A DNA stretch of 6,632 bases from Paracoccaceae bacterium (GTDB lineage Bacteria; Pseudomonadota; Alphaproteobacteria; Rhodobacterales; Rhodobacteraceae). The position numbers were made by a program, and so were the translations under genes. The stretch spans positions 1 to 6,632 of the forward strand of contig NYTF01000093.1 in the NCBI GenBank assembly GCA_002683355.1. Direction: 5' to 3'. The notes beneath the pieces are model-generated. The model had not been told where the DNA came from, ran no database searches, and saw only the letters and a list, made by a program, of their open reading frames with translations. Shown piece after piece: positions 5,798-6,632 of this stretch (the first letter of the stretch is position 1; each line of letters starts with the position of its first letter).

Positions 5798-5809
5798 CTA
5801 TATAGATTA
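5794..5809. promoter_or_regulatory. Perfect 16-bp palindrome over the dnaX -10 box and start site
   Basis: TAATCTATATAGATTA reads identically on both strands. It shares four bases with the -10 box TATAAT and covers the expected transcription start, the place where a dimeric repressor would block the promoter. The protein, if any, is unknown, and AT-rich sequence produces such palindromes by chance fairly often. Confidence 0.35.
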
Positions 5810-5836
5810 AGCCAAAGGAATATAGAAAGTCCAAAA

Positions 5837-6632
5837 ATGGTGGAAAAAAGTGAGCCCTACAAAGTACTAGCCAGAAAATATAGGCCAGAAACCTTTGCTG
5901 ACTTACGTGGTCAAGATACTATGGTCAGAATCCTCAAAAATGCTTTTGTTGCAGATAGGATCGCACACTCTTTCATTTTAACAGGCATTCGTGGAACTGG
6001 TAAAACAACTACAGCAAGAATAATAGCAAAAGGTTTGAATTGCGTTGGGCCTGATGGATCAGGAAAACCCACGACAGATCCCTGTGGAAAGTGTGATCAA
6101 TGCATCAGCATAATGGAAGGACGCCATGTTGATGTCATAGAAATGGACGCTGCTTCACAAACTGGAGTTGATGATATTAGAGAAATTATCGATTCAGTTC
6201 ATTACAGCACTTCATCAGCTCGTTTCAAGATTTATATAATAGATGAAGTGCATATGCTGTCCACCAGCGCATTTAATGCCTTGCTGAAAACATTAGAAGA
6301 ACCACCTTTGCACGTAAAATTTATATTTGCGACTACGGAGATCAGAAAAGTACCTGTAACAGTTTTATCAAGGTGCCAACGATTTGACCTAAAAAGAGTG
6401 GAGCCTGAAATACTTGTGGATCATCTAAGATTTATTGCAACAAAAGAACAGGCTAAAATATCAGACGCTGCGATATCAATTTTGGTAAGAGCTTCAGAAG
6501 GATCTGTACGCGATGCCATGTCTCTTATGGATCAGGCAATCTCAAATCATAGTGCAGAAACAACAGCAGAAGAAGTTCGAGAAATGATAGGTTTGGCTGA
6601 TCGCTCAAGAGTATTAGATCTATTTTCATTAA
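5837..6632 (+). CDS. dnaX: DNA polymerase III subunit gamma/tau, N-terminal part
   Basis: DnaX is the AAA+ motor of the clamp loader that places the sliding clamp on DNA at the replication fork. The first 265 residues are present with no stop; the rest lies beyond the right edge (family members are usually more than 550 residues). The start PYKVLARKYRPETFADLRGQ (7-26) is the classic DnaX opening. Walker A is GIRGTGKTT (50-58, Lys56). The zinc module is Cys69, Cys83, Cys86 and Cys89 (LNC, CGKCDQC). Walker B is IIDEVHM (134-140, Asp136, Glu137). Sensor 1 lies at FIFATTE (162-168), the SRC arginine finger at 178-180, and sensor 2 at GSVRDAM (222-228). All key ATPase residues are present. The tau-specific C-terminus and any frameshift site that makes the short gamma form would be outside the window. 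It lies 100 bases after the SRP RNA, a conserved pairing. Confidence 0.96.
   Translation, partial: MVEKSEPYKVLARKYRPETFADLRGQDTMVRILKNAFVADRIAHSFILTGIRGTGKTTTARIIAKGLNCVGPDGSGKPTTDPCGKCDQCISIMEGRHVDVIEMDAASQTGVDDIREIIDSVHYSTSSARFKIYIIDEVHMLSTSAFNALLKTLEEPPLHVKFIFATTEIRKVPVTVLSRCQRFDLKRVEPEILVDHLRFIATKEQAKISDAAISILVRASEGSVRDAMSLMDQAISNHSAETTAEEVREMIGLADRSRVLDLFSL

Noticed and set aside
1..6632. CRISPR array, prophage, insertion sequence, toxin-antitoxin or other defence system.
   Set aside because: No spaced direct repeats, transposase, integrase or small paired genes were seen; all substantial coding capacity is taken by known housekeeping families.

Overview
The window reads as ordinary chromosome from an AT-rich alphaproteobacterium, with one striking break at its left end. 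The organism call is an inference from gene content and order. The nudC / small SRP RNA / dnaX neighbourhood, a membrane-anchored CycM-type cytochrome c beside a monofunctional prephenate dehydratase with an alphaproteobacterial-style ACT domain, and a long YejA/YejB peptide transporter all fit that class. The low GC and short intergenic gaps suggest a streamlined, possibly marine lineage, but I cannot name a genus.

Layout from left to right. Positions 1 to about 200 hold the interior of an HPP-family membrane protein gene on the + strand. Its 5' end is outside the window. Near 185-212 it runs directly into the 3' part of yejB, which lies on the - strand, so both genes are cut at the same point. 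yejB (to 1039) and yejA (1053-2939) form a - strand operon transcribed yejA then yejB. Upstream of yejA, also on the - strand, is a membrane-anchored cytochrome c (3070-3585). Divergent from it is pheA (3717-4547, +). pheA converges on nudC (4577-5545, -). Divergent from nudC are the small SRP RNA gene (about 5633-5736, +) and dnaX (5837 to the right edge, +, cut by the window end).

The genes cover peptide import (YejA captures the substrate, YejB is one of the two permeases; yejE and yejF are not seen), respiratory electron transfer (cytochrome c), phenylalanine synthesis (PheA), NAD(H) or NAD-cap hydrolysis (NudC), membrane targeting of nascent proteins (SRP RNA) and DNA replication (DnaX). 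They do not form a single pathway.

I found no convincing new biological system. The items most worth a second look are the HPP/yejB inverted junction, which may be an amplification or assembly chimera, a perfect 16-bp palindrome overlapping the predicted dnaX -10 box, and an alternative local hairpin in the SRP RNA.
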